64,000 bases of DNA from Treponema denticola ATCC 35405 (lineage in GTDB: Bacteria; Spirochaetota; Spirochaetia; Treponematales; Treponemataceae), in NCBI RefSeq assembly GCF_000008185.1, contig NC_002967.9, positions 1,364,001-1,428,000 on the forward strand, written 5' to 3'. The notes beneath the pieces were generated by a model that searched no databases, was not told where the DNA came from, and saw only the letters and a list, made by a program, of their open reading frames with translations. Of this stretch, positions 45,517 to 54,725 are shown in pieces (the first letter of the stretch is position 1; each line of letters opens with the position of its first letter). A program made the translations under genes and the position numbers.

Positions 45517-45885
45517 TTATCTAATTGCAGTTCCTATTTTCATATCAAGTCTCCATTGCGGAGGCTTGCCGTCATCTCCCCAATATTCATCCATTGCAAT
45601 AATCTTATCGTCTTCAATTTTTATAAAAGATGTTGCGTGAACCGATGTATCGTTGTTGAATACTTTTACGGCAGTAATGATTAGATTCTCTATTTTTTGG
45701 ATTCTCTCAACTTCCGCTTCCCATTTGCCGGGATATTCACAATTAGCTTTGATAAATTCTTCTAAAGTAAATTGCTCATTTGTATTATGCCATCTGATAG
45801 TTGCAGTTTTATTAAAATAAGAACGTATTTTTTCAGCATCTTGTTCCGCAATTGCTTTCCAAAATTTTTTTATATCCAATTCCAT
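45517..45885 (-). CDS. NTF2-like / SnoaL-type protein
   Basis: The 122-residue protein resembles NTF2-like (SnoaL) small domains: N-terminal helix FWKAIAEQDAEKI, a WHNT... strand and the C-terminal DDKIIAMDEYWGDDG. Such proteins form a cone-shaped pocket and act as isomerases, hydrolases or binding modules. No catalytic residues are obvious. The SD AAGGAAA overlaps the uvrB stop, 8 bases upstream, so it is the last gene of the minus-strand operon. Confidence 0.8.
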   Translation of the reverse strand: MELDIKKFWKAIAEQDAEKIRSYFNKTATIRWHNTNEQFTLEEFIKANCEYPGKWEAEVERIQKIENLIITAVKVFNNDTSVHATSFIKIEDDKIIAMDEYWGDDGKPPQWRLDMKIGTAIR

Positions 45886-45893
45886 ATTTTTCC

Positions 45894-47882
45894 TTAACTT
45901 CCTATCCGCTTTACTTCTTCTATCTTGTCTCTTATGACTGCTGCTTCTTCAAACATGAGCATGTCGGCATATTCGGCCATCTGGGCCTCAAGTTTTTTGA
46001 TAAGTTTTTTTCTGTCGGCAGGGTTTAAAATGTTTAGGCTGTTGATAAGGGGGCCGGCTTCTGCAAGGGCCGCTTCTTTTTTTATTTCATTTTCCCGTGT
46101 TAAAATATCTTCAATTGCTTTTTTGATTGTCTTGGGTGTTATACCGTGTTCCTTGTTGTAGGCTTCCTGAATAGCACGGCGGCGGTTTGTTTCTTCTATG
46201 GTTTCTTTCATAGCATCGCTTATCCTGTCGGCATACATAACTACCTTACCGTTTTCGTTTCTGGCTGCCCGTCCTACAATCTGAATAAGACTTGTAGTAG
46301 AACGCAAAAAGCCTATCTTATCTGCATCGAGAATTCCGATAAAAGAAACCTCGGGTAAGTCGATGCCTTCTCTTAAAAGGTTGATTCCTATAAGCACATC
46401 AAATTCTCCTGCACGCAAGCCCTTTAGAATTTCGACACGCTCAATCGTTTCAACTTCGCTGTGGATATATTTTACTTTGAGACCGAGCCCTGTAAGATAA
46501 TCGGTTAAGTCTTCCGCCATCTTTTTTGTAAGAGTTAAAATTAGGCTGCGTTCGTTTAGGGCAATGCGTTTTTTTACCTCTCCGTAGATATGCTCCATCT
46601 GGCCTTCGCTTTTATGAATCTCGATTATCGGATCCAAAAGGCCTGTAGGGCGTATTACTTGTTCGACAATGCGGGTAGAGTATTTTATTTCTTTAGGGCC
46701 GGGGGTTGCGGAAACAAAAACGGCCTGATTAAGCATCTTTTCAAACTCGTCGATTTTTAAAGGGCGGTTATCTAAGGCACAAGGAAGACGGAAACCGAAG
46801 TCTACAAGATTTTGTTTGCGGCTGCGGTCTCCTTCATACATGGCTCCCACTTGAGGAAATGTTACATGGCTTTCATCCATGAACAATAAAAAGTCATCGG
46901 GAAAATAATGAAAGAGGGTAGCGGGAGGCTCTCCGGGTTTCCGGTTTGCGATTGGAGCCGAGTAATTTTCGATGCCGGGGCAATAACCCATTTCGGAAAG
47001 CATTTCGATATCGTATTCGGTGCGGGTTTTTAGCCTTTCTGCTTCAAGGAGCTTTCCTTCCTTATTTAAAACATTCAGCCTTTCTTCCAATTCTTTTTTT
47101 ATTCTTTCAAGAGCATTGGGAATTGCATCTTCCGGCATCACAAAGTGTTTTGCAGGATAAATTGAAAGCTCTTCGTATTCCTGTATTACCTCACCCGAAA
47201 TCGGATTGAATTTTCTGATGCGCACAATTTCTTCCCAATCGAATTCAAGGCGGTAGGCATCTTCCATGTAGGCCGGAAAAATTTCCATAACATCACCTTT
47301 GACGCGGAAGCGGCCTCTTTCAAGGACTGCATCGTTTCTTTCATATTGCAAACTTATCAACTGTTTTTTTAATTTTTCGATTTCGATGTTTTCGCCTTTT
47401 TCTATGGTTATGCGTAAGTCCCGCCACGATTCGGGAAGCCCCAAACCGTAAATACAGGAAACGGTGGAAACGACGATTACGTCTCGGCGTTCCATAAGGC
47501 TGAAGGTTGCCGATAGGCGGAGGCGGTCGATCTCGTCATTTATTGAAGCGTCCTTTTCGATATAAAGGTCGCGTGCGGGAACATAGGCTTCAGGCTGATA
47601 GTAGTCGTAATATGAAACAAAGTATTCGACGGCATTTTCAGGGAAAAAGGTTTTAAATTCCCTGTAAAGCTGAGCGGCAAGGGTTTTGTTGTGGCTTATG
47701 ATTAGGGTCGGCTTTTGTACGGCTTGAATAATATTTGCCATTGTAAAAGTTTTTCCCGATCCCGTAACACCTTTGAGCGTTTGAAATTTGTCGCCTGCAA
47801 TTATTCCGTCTGAAAGAGCCTTGATAGCTTCTCCCTGATCACCTGAAGGTTTATAATCCGAAATAAGTTTAAACTGCTTCAT
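45894..47882 (-). CDS. uvrB: UvrABC system protein B
   Basis: DNA-damage recognition helicase of nucleotide excision repair. The 662-residue protein has Walker A GVTGSGKTFT, the beta-hairpin segment YYDYYQPEAYVP, the DESHVT box, SFIGILDADKIGFLRS-type helicase motif (split by loops), and a C-terminal UVR motif (YADMLMFEEAAVIRDKI). It starts 1 base after the nnr stop. Length is normal. Confidence 0.98.
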   Translation of the reverse strand: MKQFKLISDYKPSGDQGEAIKALSDGIIAGDKFQTLKGVTGSGKTFTMANIIQAVQKPTLIISHNKTLAAQLYREFKTFFPENAVEYFVSYYDYYQPEAYVPARDLYIEKDASINDEIDRLRLSATFSLMERRDVIVVSTVSCIYGLGLPESWRDLRITIEKGENIEIEKLKKQLISLQYERNDAVLERGRFRVKGDVMEIFPAYMEDAYRLEFDWEEIVRIRKFNPISGEVIQEYEELSIYPAKHFVMPEDAIPNALERIKKELEERLNVLNKEGKLLEAERLKTRTEYDIEMLSEMGYCPGIENYSAPIANRKPGEPPATLFHYFPDDFLLFMDESHVTFPQVGAMYEGDRSRKQNLVDFGFRLPCALDNRPLKIDEFEKMLNQAVFVSATPGPKEIKYSTRIVEQVIRPTGLLDPIIEIHKSEGQMEHIYGEVKKRIALNERSLILTLTKKMAEDLTDYLTGLGLKVKYIHSEVETIERVEILKGLRAGEFDVLIGINLLREGIDLPEVSFIGILDADKIGFLRSTTSLIQIVGRAARNENGKVVMYADRISDAMKETIEETNRRRAIQEAYNKEHGITPKTIKKAIEDILTRENEIKKEAALAEAGPLINSLNILNPADRKKLIKKLEAQMAEYADMLMFEEAAVIRDKIEEVKRIGS

Positions 47883-47883
47883 A

Positions 47884-49374
47884 TTATTTTACCTGTCGTG
47901 CCTTTGATTCTTTAAATTGCTCCGCTTCTAATTTTTCCAAATTTTTAATGAGCTTACTTGCCGTTAAGCTATAGCTTGCCCTTGAGTTTTGAGAAGCAAG
48001 GCTGTGGGCGAGGCTCCCCGTAATTGCAGCATCAAGAGGCTTATAGCCCTGAGCCAAGAGGGAGCATATAAGACCTGTCAGCACATCGCCTGAACCCGCC
48101 TTTGAAAGAGAGGGAGAGCCTAAAGTATTGATACATATTTTTCCGTTATGGGCTATTAAGGTATTAGCTCCCTTTAGCACAAGCACAAGCTTAGGGAATT
48201 TTTTTGAAAAACTTAAGGCTAAGATAAAGCGTTTTTTTTGTATTTCTTCAATGCTTAAACTTCCAAAACCGGCAATATTTAAAAGTGAAGAAAATTCTTT
48301 TGGGTGAGGGGTTAAAACGGCAGCACTTAATTCGGGTAAGATTTTTTTTAGTTCGGCATAATAAAAGATATCCGCATCTATAACCATTGGCATTGATTGT
48401 GTTTCTTTCACCTTTAGGATAGAAAAAAGTCCATCATTTTTTCTTCCAAGTCCTTGACCTATTGCGATGCTTGTAAATTTTTTAACATTGAATTTGCCGG
48501 CTTCGAATTTGCCGTCATACATAAAATCGGCTTTTAGGTTTTTAGGCCTTTCCCGATTTTCTCCTATCAATGTTACAAGGCCTGCACCGAATTCCAAGGC
48601 GGCAGAAGCTGCCAAAAGTGCTGCCCCGTTTTTTTCTCCTACAATTATTCCTGCATGACCGAAACTTCCCTTATGGGTGTTTTGTTTTTTTCTTGAAGGG
48701 AGAAGCATATCTTCTTTTTCGAGTAAAAAAACATTGGACTTTTCGTTTTGTTCGTATAAGGAGCGGGGGAGGCCTAGGTCTATGACCTCGATTTTTCCCG
48801 TAATATCTTTTGCCTCATCCGAATAAAAGGCCTGCTTTAAGGCTCCCATCGAAAAGGTCATGTTACATAGAACTGCATTGGGGCTTGCTTCTCCATCAAG
48901 GTTTAAGCCGCTCGGTATATCGCAGGCTATCTTAAAGGCCTTGACCTTATTTATCTTCTCTATTGTTTTTTTATCCTCGGCTTTTAAAAGCCCTTTTAAG
49001 CCGGTGCCCAAAAATGCATCAAAAAGAATATCCGATTCGGGCAAGATGTTTTTAGCCGTCCTTATATTTAAGGCTTTTAATCTTTCGTATTGTAGTTTAC
49101 ATAATTCAGACTTCGGCTCCTTTAAAATTATAACATGAATATTAAAATCATCGGCTAAGATTCTTGCAAGGGCGAGCCCGTCTCCGCCGTTGTCGCCCGA
49201 ACCGCAGACAATCTGTAGAGTTTTTTTTTCATCTCTTTTTTTTAACGGAAAAAGATTTTTAATTTTTTCCGCTGAACCGCGGGCTGCGTTTTCCATTAAG
49301 ATTCCGTTTTTTAAATTAAAATCTTCTTCGGCTCTTTTATCCAATTCCCTTAAAGAATAAAAAACATTTTGCAT
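47884..49374 (-). CDS. nnr: Bifunctional NAD(P)H-hydrate epimerase / ADP-dependent dehydratase
   Basis: Repairs damaged (hydrated) NADH and NADPH. The 496-residue protein has an N-terminal YjeF_N epimerase domain (GSGDNGGDGLALARIL) and a C-terminal ribokinase-like dehydratase (ILTPHPKEFS-type text, and NTLGSPSLSKAGSGDVLTG, here split). I chose the ATG at 49374 (AAGGG-like SD over the upstream stop); a longer TTG start at 49401 would overlap the RNB gene. Gene order RNB-nnr-uvrB indicates one transcript. Confidence 0.94.
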   Translation of the reverse strand: MQNVFYSLRELDKRAEEDFNLKNGILMENAARGSAEKIKNLFPLKKRDEKKTLQIVCGSGDNGGDGLALARILADDFNIHVIILKEPKSELCKLQYERLKALNIRTAKNILPESDILFDAFLGTGLKGLLKAEDKKTIEKINKVKAFKIACDIPSGLNLDGEASPNAVLCNMTFSMGALKQAFYSDEAKDITGKIEVIDLGLPRSLYEQNEKSNVFLLEKEDMLLPSRKKQNTHKGSFGHAGIIVGEKNGAALLAASAALEFGAGLVTLIGENRERPKNLKADFMYDGKFEAGKFNVKKFTSIAIGQGLGRKNDGLFSILKVKETQSMPMVIDADIFYYAELKKILPELSAAVLTPHPKEFSSLLNIAGFGSLSIEEIQKKRFILALSFSKKFPKLVLVLKGANTLIAHNGKICINTLGSPSLSKAGSGDVLTGLICSLLAQGYKPLDAAITGSLAHSLASQNSRASYSLTASKLIKNLEKLEAEQFKESKARQVK

Positions 49375-49387
49375 AAGTTCTTTCCCT

Positions 49388-51259
49388 TTACACCTGCACA
49401 AATCTTACAGTCAGATTCGGAATATCTATATCCTCGGCTTTTACATTTATGCGTTCGTTAATCGATAATTCTTTTTTTAATCTCATTTCGGTTTCATAGC
49501 CGATAGACGGAATGGAAATGCGAGCAGTATTTTTTATTGTTTCTAAGATTACTGCTTCTCCTTGCCAGTCAGGGTTTTGTAATAGATAGATCAGAGTCCA
49601 GTGTTGACGCGAGGCTCTTTCAGCATAGGAACAATTTTTGCCTGCAATGTCTCCCGCCGCTATTCTCATAAGAAGGTCATCGGTTTTCATCACCTCTTTT
49701 CCGTCGATAAATTTTAAAAGCTGTTGATGGGCAACCAAGTCTCCATAGCGGCGGAGGGGGCTTGTAATTTGACTGTACATTGCAATTCCGAGGGCTGAAT
49801 GCATTGCAGGAATTGTACCCACATTTCTCGGCCTCATAGCTTTTCTTTTTCGGTATTCGCCCGCAAGACCTTCGGGAAGTTTTTTCGGTAATTCGGGTGC
49901 TTCCTGACTTACATACTGAAAGGGAATATTGTTTTTAAAAGCAAAGCGGGCAGCGGCCTCTCCTGCAAGGAGCATCATTTCCTTTATCATCAAAAAAGAT
50001 TCCGTAAAATTATACGGGCTTATAAAAACTTTTTGGTTCTCATTTTCGGTTTCTACCTTGATTTGAACTTCGGGCATATCTATCGAAACAGCTCCTGCCG
50101 CTTCCCGTTTTTTTCTGTTTTTTTCTGCTATTTCAAAAAGATGTTTTAGGTTTGTATTCATCTTTTCTTCATCGGCCTTTTCAAAACTTATACAGCTTAC
50201 TTTTATTTTGGTACGCAAAATATCTACATCGAGAATTTCAGCCGAGTCATTTAGCTTAAGTTTAAACGACAGGGCATAAGAGTCATCATGCAGGCCGAGG
50301 GCAAAGGCATCGACTGCCGATTCTCCCAACATTCGGGATACGCCTTCAGGAATGTAAAGGGTCGCACCCCGTTTCCTTGCGTCCATATCGCTTTTGGAAT
50401 CGGGGGTAATTATGTCGGCAGGGTTTGCAATGTGAATCCATAAGTTTTCTCCGTCAAAGCATACGGCATCGTCGGGATCGGTGCTGCCCTCGTTGTCGAT
50501 TGCATAGGAGGTAAGATGAGTCAGGTCTTCGTATTTTTTGTTATGCTCGATAGGAGGCAATTCCAGCTTCGGCGAATTTAAAGGATGCTTAAAGCGGGTG
50601 GGGTAGGGGTTTTTTTCTATTTTCCAATAACCTGTACTAATTAAAATCTTATGAGCAGATTCAGGAGTTTCTTTTAAGTGAGCTTCATTTAAAAGTTTTG
50701 ACTTGTCGGTTTTTTCCAAGGCAAGAGCTTCTATTTCCTGCAAAAAGTGAGAATATTTTTTTAAGTCGAAATTTTCTTCCTTTTTTTCTTTTATAAATTT
50801 TGATAAGCTGCTTATAAATTCTTTCCGCTCTTGCTCTTCCGCTTGTTTTTCGGTTTCTTTTTTTAGTGCTGCAGCGGCTATGGACTCAGCTTCTTCTTTT
50901 GTTCTTATCTTAATCGGAAGGTCAGGGCTTTCTGCAATAAAAAGAGGAGATGCCGAAACTAAAAGCCAAGCTGCCCACATTTGTTCGGGATTTAAATTTT
51001 CCCAAACCAATTCGCTTATTTCAGAGAAGAGGGCTGTTCCTTCTTCAAAAAAGTCGGCGGCTTCATTAAAGTCAGGTTCGGGACAAGCAGCGGTCAAAAT
51101 GTTTTTTAGCGATGAGGAGTTACTTGGAGCCAAAACGGAAAAATCTTTTTCGCGCACCTTTTTGATGCCCGTTTCCGTTTCTATTTCAAATTTTCCGTCA
51201 GCCTGTCCTTTTATAAGAGCCGGACGGTTTTTATATAAGACGATTGCATTTGTATTCAT
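49388..51259 (-). CDS. RNB-domain exoribonuclease (RNase II/R family)
   Basis: Processive 3'-5' exoribonuclease. The 623-residue protein has an N-terminal region unlike cold-shock domains, a central RNB domain with AIDNEGSTDPDDAV (metal-binding aspartates), and SPLRRYGDLVAHQQ, and a C-terminal S1-like beta-barrel (about 555-623). It is shorter than RNase R and resembles the compact RNB enzymes of spirochaetes. SD GAGGAAC. It is the second gene of the minus-strand operon. Confidence 0.92.
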   Translation of the reverse strand: MNTNAIVLYKNRPALIKGQADGKFEIETETGIKKVREKDFSVLAPSNSSSLKNILTAACPEPDFNEAADFFEEGTALFSEISELVWENLNPEQMWAAWLLVSASPLFIAESPDLPIKIRTKEEAESIAAAALKKETEKQAEEQERKEFISSLSKFIKEKKEENFDLKKYSHFLQEIEALALEKTDKSKLLNEAHLKETPESAHKILISTGYWKIEKNPYPTRFKHPLNSPKLELPPIEHNKKYEDLTHLTSYAIDNEGSTDPDDAVCFDGENLWIHIANPADIITPDSKSDMDARKRGATLYIPEGVSRMLGESAVDAFALGLHDDSYALSFKLKLNDSAEILDVDILRTKIKVSCISFEKADEEKMNTNLKHLFEIAEKNRKKREAAGAVSIDMPEVQIKVETENENQKVFISPYNFTESFLMIKEMMLLAGEAAARFAFKNNIPFQYVSQEAPELPKKLPEGLAGEYRKRKAMRPRNVGTIPAMHSALGIAMYSQITSPLRRYGDLVAHQQLLKFIDGKEVMKTDDLLMRIAAGDIAGKNCSYAERASRQHWTLIYLLQNPDWQGEAVILETIKNTARISIPSIGYETEMRLKKELSINERINVKAEDIDIPNLTVRFVQV

Positions 51260-51271
51260 TTTTGTTCCTCA

Positions 51272-51315
51272 AAATAAGCCGCTTAGAATAAGCATGTTTA
51301 AAATAAGCTGCTTAC
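51272..51315. repeat. Three tandem 14-15 base units
   Basis: aaataagccgcttag, aataagcatgttta and aaataagctgcttac follow directly in the gap between the M48-like and RNB genes. The first unit matches a near-palindrome (aaataagcggcttattt) found at about 56811 as well. Confidence 0.5.
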
Positions 51316-51322
51316 AATAATT

Positions 51323-53191
51323 TTACAATTCAAGTTTTGTTATGGATATTTGCCTTATAAATCCGTTTAAATATAAAACCTGAATTTTGTTCGACTTATA
51401 AAAATAATTTTCACAGTCTCCTGCCGTATAAATCGGTTTACCGAAAAAACTTTCAAAAGATTTTTTTGTTTCTCCTACCCGTAAATCATTGGGCAATGAT
51501 AAATTGGAATCTGCAAAAATCGAAATCTTTTCTATGTTATTGTTTGTTGCAGTTGAAATTGAAACCTCGGCATTTAAAAAATCGTAATACCACTTTTCAG
51601 AAAAATAATTATATTTTATTCCTGAAGGTTTACCCCAATATTCGATTAAATCATCTGTGGTATCTTCAAGCTTAATCTTTTTTAAAATTATAGGATTATA
51701 TTTTTCCATAGAGAAAATTAAATTACGTAACTGCTCCCTCACCTTTAAGGCTTTTTCCGATTCACCTAAACCAAAAAGCATTCTTGCATAATTAAAGATA
51801 ATAATTCTTTTATCTATTATGCTTCCTGTAATTAAAAAAAGGCTGTCAGTGCTTGCAGTTGTATTTTTTATCATCGACTCCAAAAGGAGTTTCGCTTTTG
51901 TATAATCTTTTTGTGAAAGGTAGAGGAGGGAAGCATAATTTGTATTTGCAATGAGACTTTCCGTTCCGCTCTCGCTCAAATATGCTTTTTCGGCAAGGGA
52001 AAGAGCTTGAGCCCTATCATTGATATTGGGAGAATAAAATAGGAGCATTGCATAGGAGGACTCCATCCCGGATTCTTGAATTGAATTTAGGTAGCTTTTA
52101 TAAGCCCGCACGGCTTCATCATAATCGTTTATATTTCCCGGAATCGATTCCGTTTCTTCGTTTTTTTGATCTATCAAAAGACTTTTGGGATCGAAATTTA
52201 AAATCTCATAATTTTGTTTCGCTGTTTTTGAATCTTGTGCAGCTGCAGGATAGGCGGTTAAAAGTCCTTTATTTGAAATACCTGATTCCCATTTTTTATG
52301 TGCTGTTATGGCTGCCAATCTTTTAAAATACATATTGTTTGGATAGGCAGTCCGCAGGGCCGAAACTCTTTGCTTTGCATCTTCGATAGCATTTTCATCA
52401 TCACTTCTGACTGCATCAAGCACATAAAAAATTTCATCGGCAACGGCTTCTGCCTCATCTTTATGTTTAAGTAAATTGCTTATACGCTGTTGCGGTGAAA
52501 AGTTATCGGTAAAAAAGCTTTCAAATTTTTTTGCATAATTAGGGTCGGCTTGGATTCTTTTTAGGTCTTCAAGATGGTTATAAAAAAGGTTTGAATCGTA
52601 ACCTGCAAGTTTTAAAAGAATTAAGGTAAAGCTGTCGGCAGTCAAATTATATGATTTTAAAAGCTCGCTGTTTTTTTCTCCGCTTCTCCTTGGGTCCGAA
52701 AAATAGACCAGCTTATTGTCAAGGGCAAAAGATGCCGCTGCGTGGGCTAAAAAAGCTGAAAGCATTTTTTCTCTTTCAATGTTTAAGTTTTTTATTCTTC
52801 GCGGAGAAGCTGTTAAATTTTCGGCAATTCGAGCTTCTATGTAATCGAAAAGTCCCGTACTTATCAAGATTGTTCCATCAGGATAAATTCCGCATTTGAT
52901 TATTTGACTTTCTTCAATAATGAGGCGCATTCTGCCTCGGTAAAGCTCGTTATTTCTTATGAGCATAAAAAGGGAGGCATTAAGCACTTCCTGCCAAACT
53001 CCTAAATTTTCGCCGGATATTTCATTGATTGAGGCCGCCGAGATTTCGTTTCGATAAAAATCCATGGCTTCGGTTCGTATTTCTTTAATTGACTTGTCAT
53101 TTTCTTGGGCAAAAACTTGAGTATAGCCCTGAAAAAGCGTTAAAATGAGAGTAAAACAACAAAGTTTCCGTATAAATTTTCTTTTCATCAT
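51323..53191 (-). CDS. Secreted M48-like protein with degenerate zinc motif, TPR and BamE-like C-terminus
   Basis: The 622-residue protein has a Sec signal peptide (hydrophobic core about 13-25, cleavage after VFA). The next part follows the M48 plan: a beta-hairpin (GIYPDGTILISTGLFDYI), the helix that normally holds HExxH, then LAGYDSNLFYNHL and FSPQQRIS. The HExxH is here HAAAS, and the third-ligand region (usually ExxAD) is YNLTADS, so zinc binding is lost. A TPR-like region (about 340-500) and a BamE-like end follow. It is probably a non-catalytic assembly factor. ATG 53191 is chosen, 6 bases after a -10, leaderless; no SD exists. Confidence 0.8.
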   Translation of the reverse strand: MMKRKFIRKLCCFTLILTLFQGYTQVFAQENDKSIKEIRTEAMDFYRNEISAASINEISGENLGVWQEVLNASLFMLIRNNELYRGRMRLIIEESQIIKCGIYPDGTILISTGLFDYIEARIAENLTASPRRIKNLNIEREKMLSAFLAHAAASFALDNKLVYFSDPRRSGEKNSELLKSYNLTADSFTLILLKLAGYDSNLFYNHLEDLKRIQADPNYAKKFESFFTDNFSPQQRISNLLKHKDEAEAVADEIFYVLDAVRSDDENAIEDAKQRVSALRTAYPNNMYFKRLAAITAHKKWESGISNKGLLTAYPAAAQDSKTAKQNYEILNFDPKSLLIDQKNEETESIPGNINDYDEAVRAYKSYLNSIQESGMESSYAMLLFYSPNINDRAQALSLAEKAYLSESGTESLIANTNYASLLYLSQKDYTKAKLLLESMIKNTTASTDSLFLITGSIIDKRIIIFNYARMLFGLGESEKALKVREQLRNLIFSMEKYNPIILKKIKLEDTTDDLIEYWGKPSGIKYNYFSEKWYYDFLNAEVSISTATNNNIEKISIFADSNLSLPNDLRVGETKKSFESFFGKPIYTAGDCENYFYKSNKIQVLYLNGFIRQISITKLEL

Positions 53192-53197
53192 TTGCAT

Positions 53198-53226
53198 ATA
53201 ATAGCACAATATCGGATTTTTAGCAA
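53198..53226 (-). promoter_or_regulatory. Leaderless promoter of the minus-strand operon
   Basis: Minus-strand TTGCTA (53221-53226) and TATTAT (53198-53203), 17-base spacer, 6 bases before the ATG at 53191. Confidence 0.6.
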
Positions 53227-53268
53227 GATTTTCGCATTGGGTTTTGTATCAATGGCAATACATATCGA

Positions 53269-53931
53269 TTAAAACACATCCTCGCTTATTTTTAATTGCT
53301 CTTTTAGTTTTTCGTAAAACTCAATGTAAAATACCAGTCTCTCTTTCCATAGATCTTCCGCAGATTTTGTTCCCAGTTCCATGTTTAGCAATTTGTAAAG
53401 CTCATTGAGTCTCTTTTCAACATAATCTTTTTTAAGCGAAATATTCATATCTTTAAAATTATTGTTATGCAGAGTTTCATAAATCCTATACACATCAAAT
53501 CTGTCAATATTATCCGCATCTCCTACCGTCAGAGCAAATGAGGTGCGCTCTCCCTCAAAATCGGCTTTGTCGTCTACATGAATCGCTATTCCGTAACATA
53601 TATCGTTAATCCTATCTTCAGGTAATCCCAATTCTTTAAGAAAAGGATAGGAGATTTTTGCCGCATTTCGTCCATGGTTAAGCCAATCCTCCTTGCCGCA
53701 GAATTCTTCGCAGTAAGAAATATCATGGAGAAGACAGGCAATTATCATTTCCGTAATGGAAAAATTTTCTTTTTCGGCTATCGCTTTGCCGATATTTGCA
53801 ACGCGGTAAGAATGTTCAAGCCGGTATGCTTTTTCTTCGGGATGTCCGCTTAAATATTTACTCTCATCGAATTTTCTTTTTAGAAAAGCCTTTGTTTTTT
53901 CAATCAATATATTATTTATTTCGCACTTCAT
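53269..53931 (-). CDS. HD domain phosphohydrolase
   Basis: The 220-residue protein has an N-terminal HD domain with EHSYRVANIGKAIA, the metal pair LLHDISYCE, NHGRNAAKIS and a later GDADNIDRFDVYR. This fits small HD phosphohydrolases that act on nucleotides or similar phosphates; the substrate is unknown. No SD is present. Minus-strand TTGAAT (53961-53966) and TATACT (53938-53943) with a 17-base spacer place the -10 6 bases before the ATG, which suggests a leaderless transcript. Confidence 0.88.
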   Translation of the reverse strand: MKCEINNILIEKTKAFLKRKFDESKYLSGHPEEKAYRLEHSYRVANIGKAIAEKENFSITEMIIACLLHDISYCEEFCGKEDWLNHGRNAAKISYPFLKELGLPEDRINDICYGIAIHVDDKADFEGERTSFALTVGDADNIDRFDVYRIYETLHNNNFKDMNISLKKDYVEKRLNELYKLLNMELGTKSAEDLWKERLVFYIEFYEKLKEQLKISEDVF

Positions 53932-54184
53932 GGCGGAAGTATAATTAAATACTCGGAAAAATTCAAGAGAACTGATGATGCCCTTATCTTTGACGGCATT
54001 CGGCAGTTATTCTGTTATGGAAATAAAACCTAAGGCCCGCTTCAACCGGCAAGGTAAATAATACCTTAAAAAATTCAACAATCAACATCAATAAATATAC
54101 CTTGATTTTTTCTCATAAGTACGATTAAAATATTCTTTGTCAGGATATTGTTGTAGCCTGATTTCTATCTTTTTTCCGGTCTGC
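53932..54184. other. Intergenic region between HD gene and coaD
   Basis: Holds the divergent HD promoter (53938-53966) on the minus strand and the coaD promoter at its right end. A 27-codon plus-strand ORF (53978-54061, begins MPLSLTAFGS) lacks any SD and may be spurious or a peptide remnant. The rest is A+T-rich without clear structure. Confidence 0.5.
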
Positions 54185-54214
54185 TTGATTAAAGGCCCTA
54201 TAATATGTTAGAGT
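54185..54214 (+). promoter_or_regulatory. coaD promoter, leaderless
   Basis: TTGATT (54185-54190) and an extended -10 TGtTAGAGT (hexamer 54209-54214), 18-base spacer; the ATG at 54221 follows after 6 bases without an SD. Confidence 0.55.
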
Positions 54215-54220
54215 AGGCCA

Positions 54221-54703
54221 ATGGTAAAAGCTGTTTTTGCAGGGTCCTTTGATCCGCCCACCTTCGGGCATTTAAACGTAATTGAAAGAGCTCAAAAGAT
54301 ATTCACCGAGGTACATGTCGTAATCGCCGTAAATAACAATAAAAATTATTTATTTTCGGGTGAAGAACGTAAGCATATGATGGAAGAACTTACCCAAAAA
54401 TGGGATAATGTTTTTGTAAATACTTGGAATTCGCTGATAGTAAACTATGCCGAAAAAATCGGTGCCAATGTTTTAATCCGCGGAGTGCGAAATGTTTCCG
54501 ATTTTTCCTATGAATTCGATCTTGCCGTTATGAATAAGGGTTTAAACCAAAAGATAGAAACCGTTTTTATGGTTCCCGACACAAAGTACTTTGTGTTGCG
54601 TTCAAGTTCCATAAAAGAATTGGCATCCTTCGGCGGAAACCTTTCCGGTATGGTTCCTCCCATAGTCGAAAAAGCCTTAAAGGAAAAAATAGAGGAAATA
54701 TAA
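54221..54703 (+). CDS. coaD: Phosphopantetheine adenylyltransferase
   Basis: Makes dephospho-CoA from 4'-phosphopantetheine and ATP. The 160-residue protein has the nucleotidyltransferase motif [10 protein letters not shown] (TxGH at 14-17), [12 protein letters not shown] and the C-terminal [10 protein letters not shown] (usually ISSTxVRE). The PPTFGH variant departs slightly from the usual PITNGH. Start at 54221 is leaderless. Confidence 0.96.
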
Positions 54704-54725
54704 AACCGTTTGCGTAGGGGTATAG

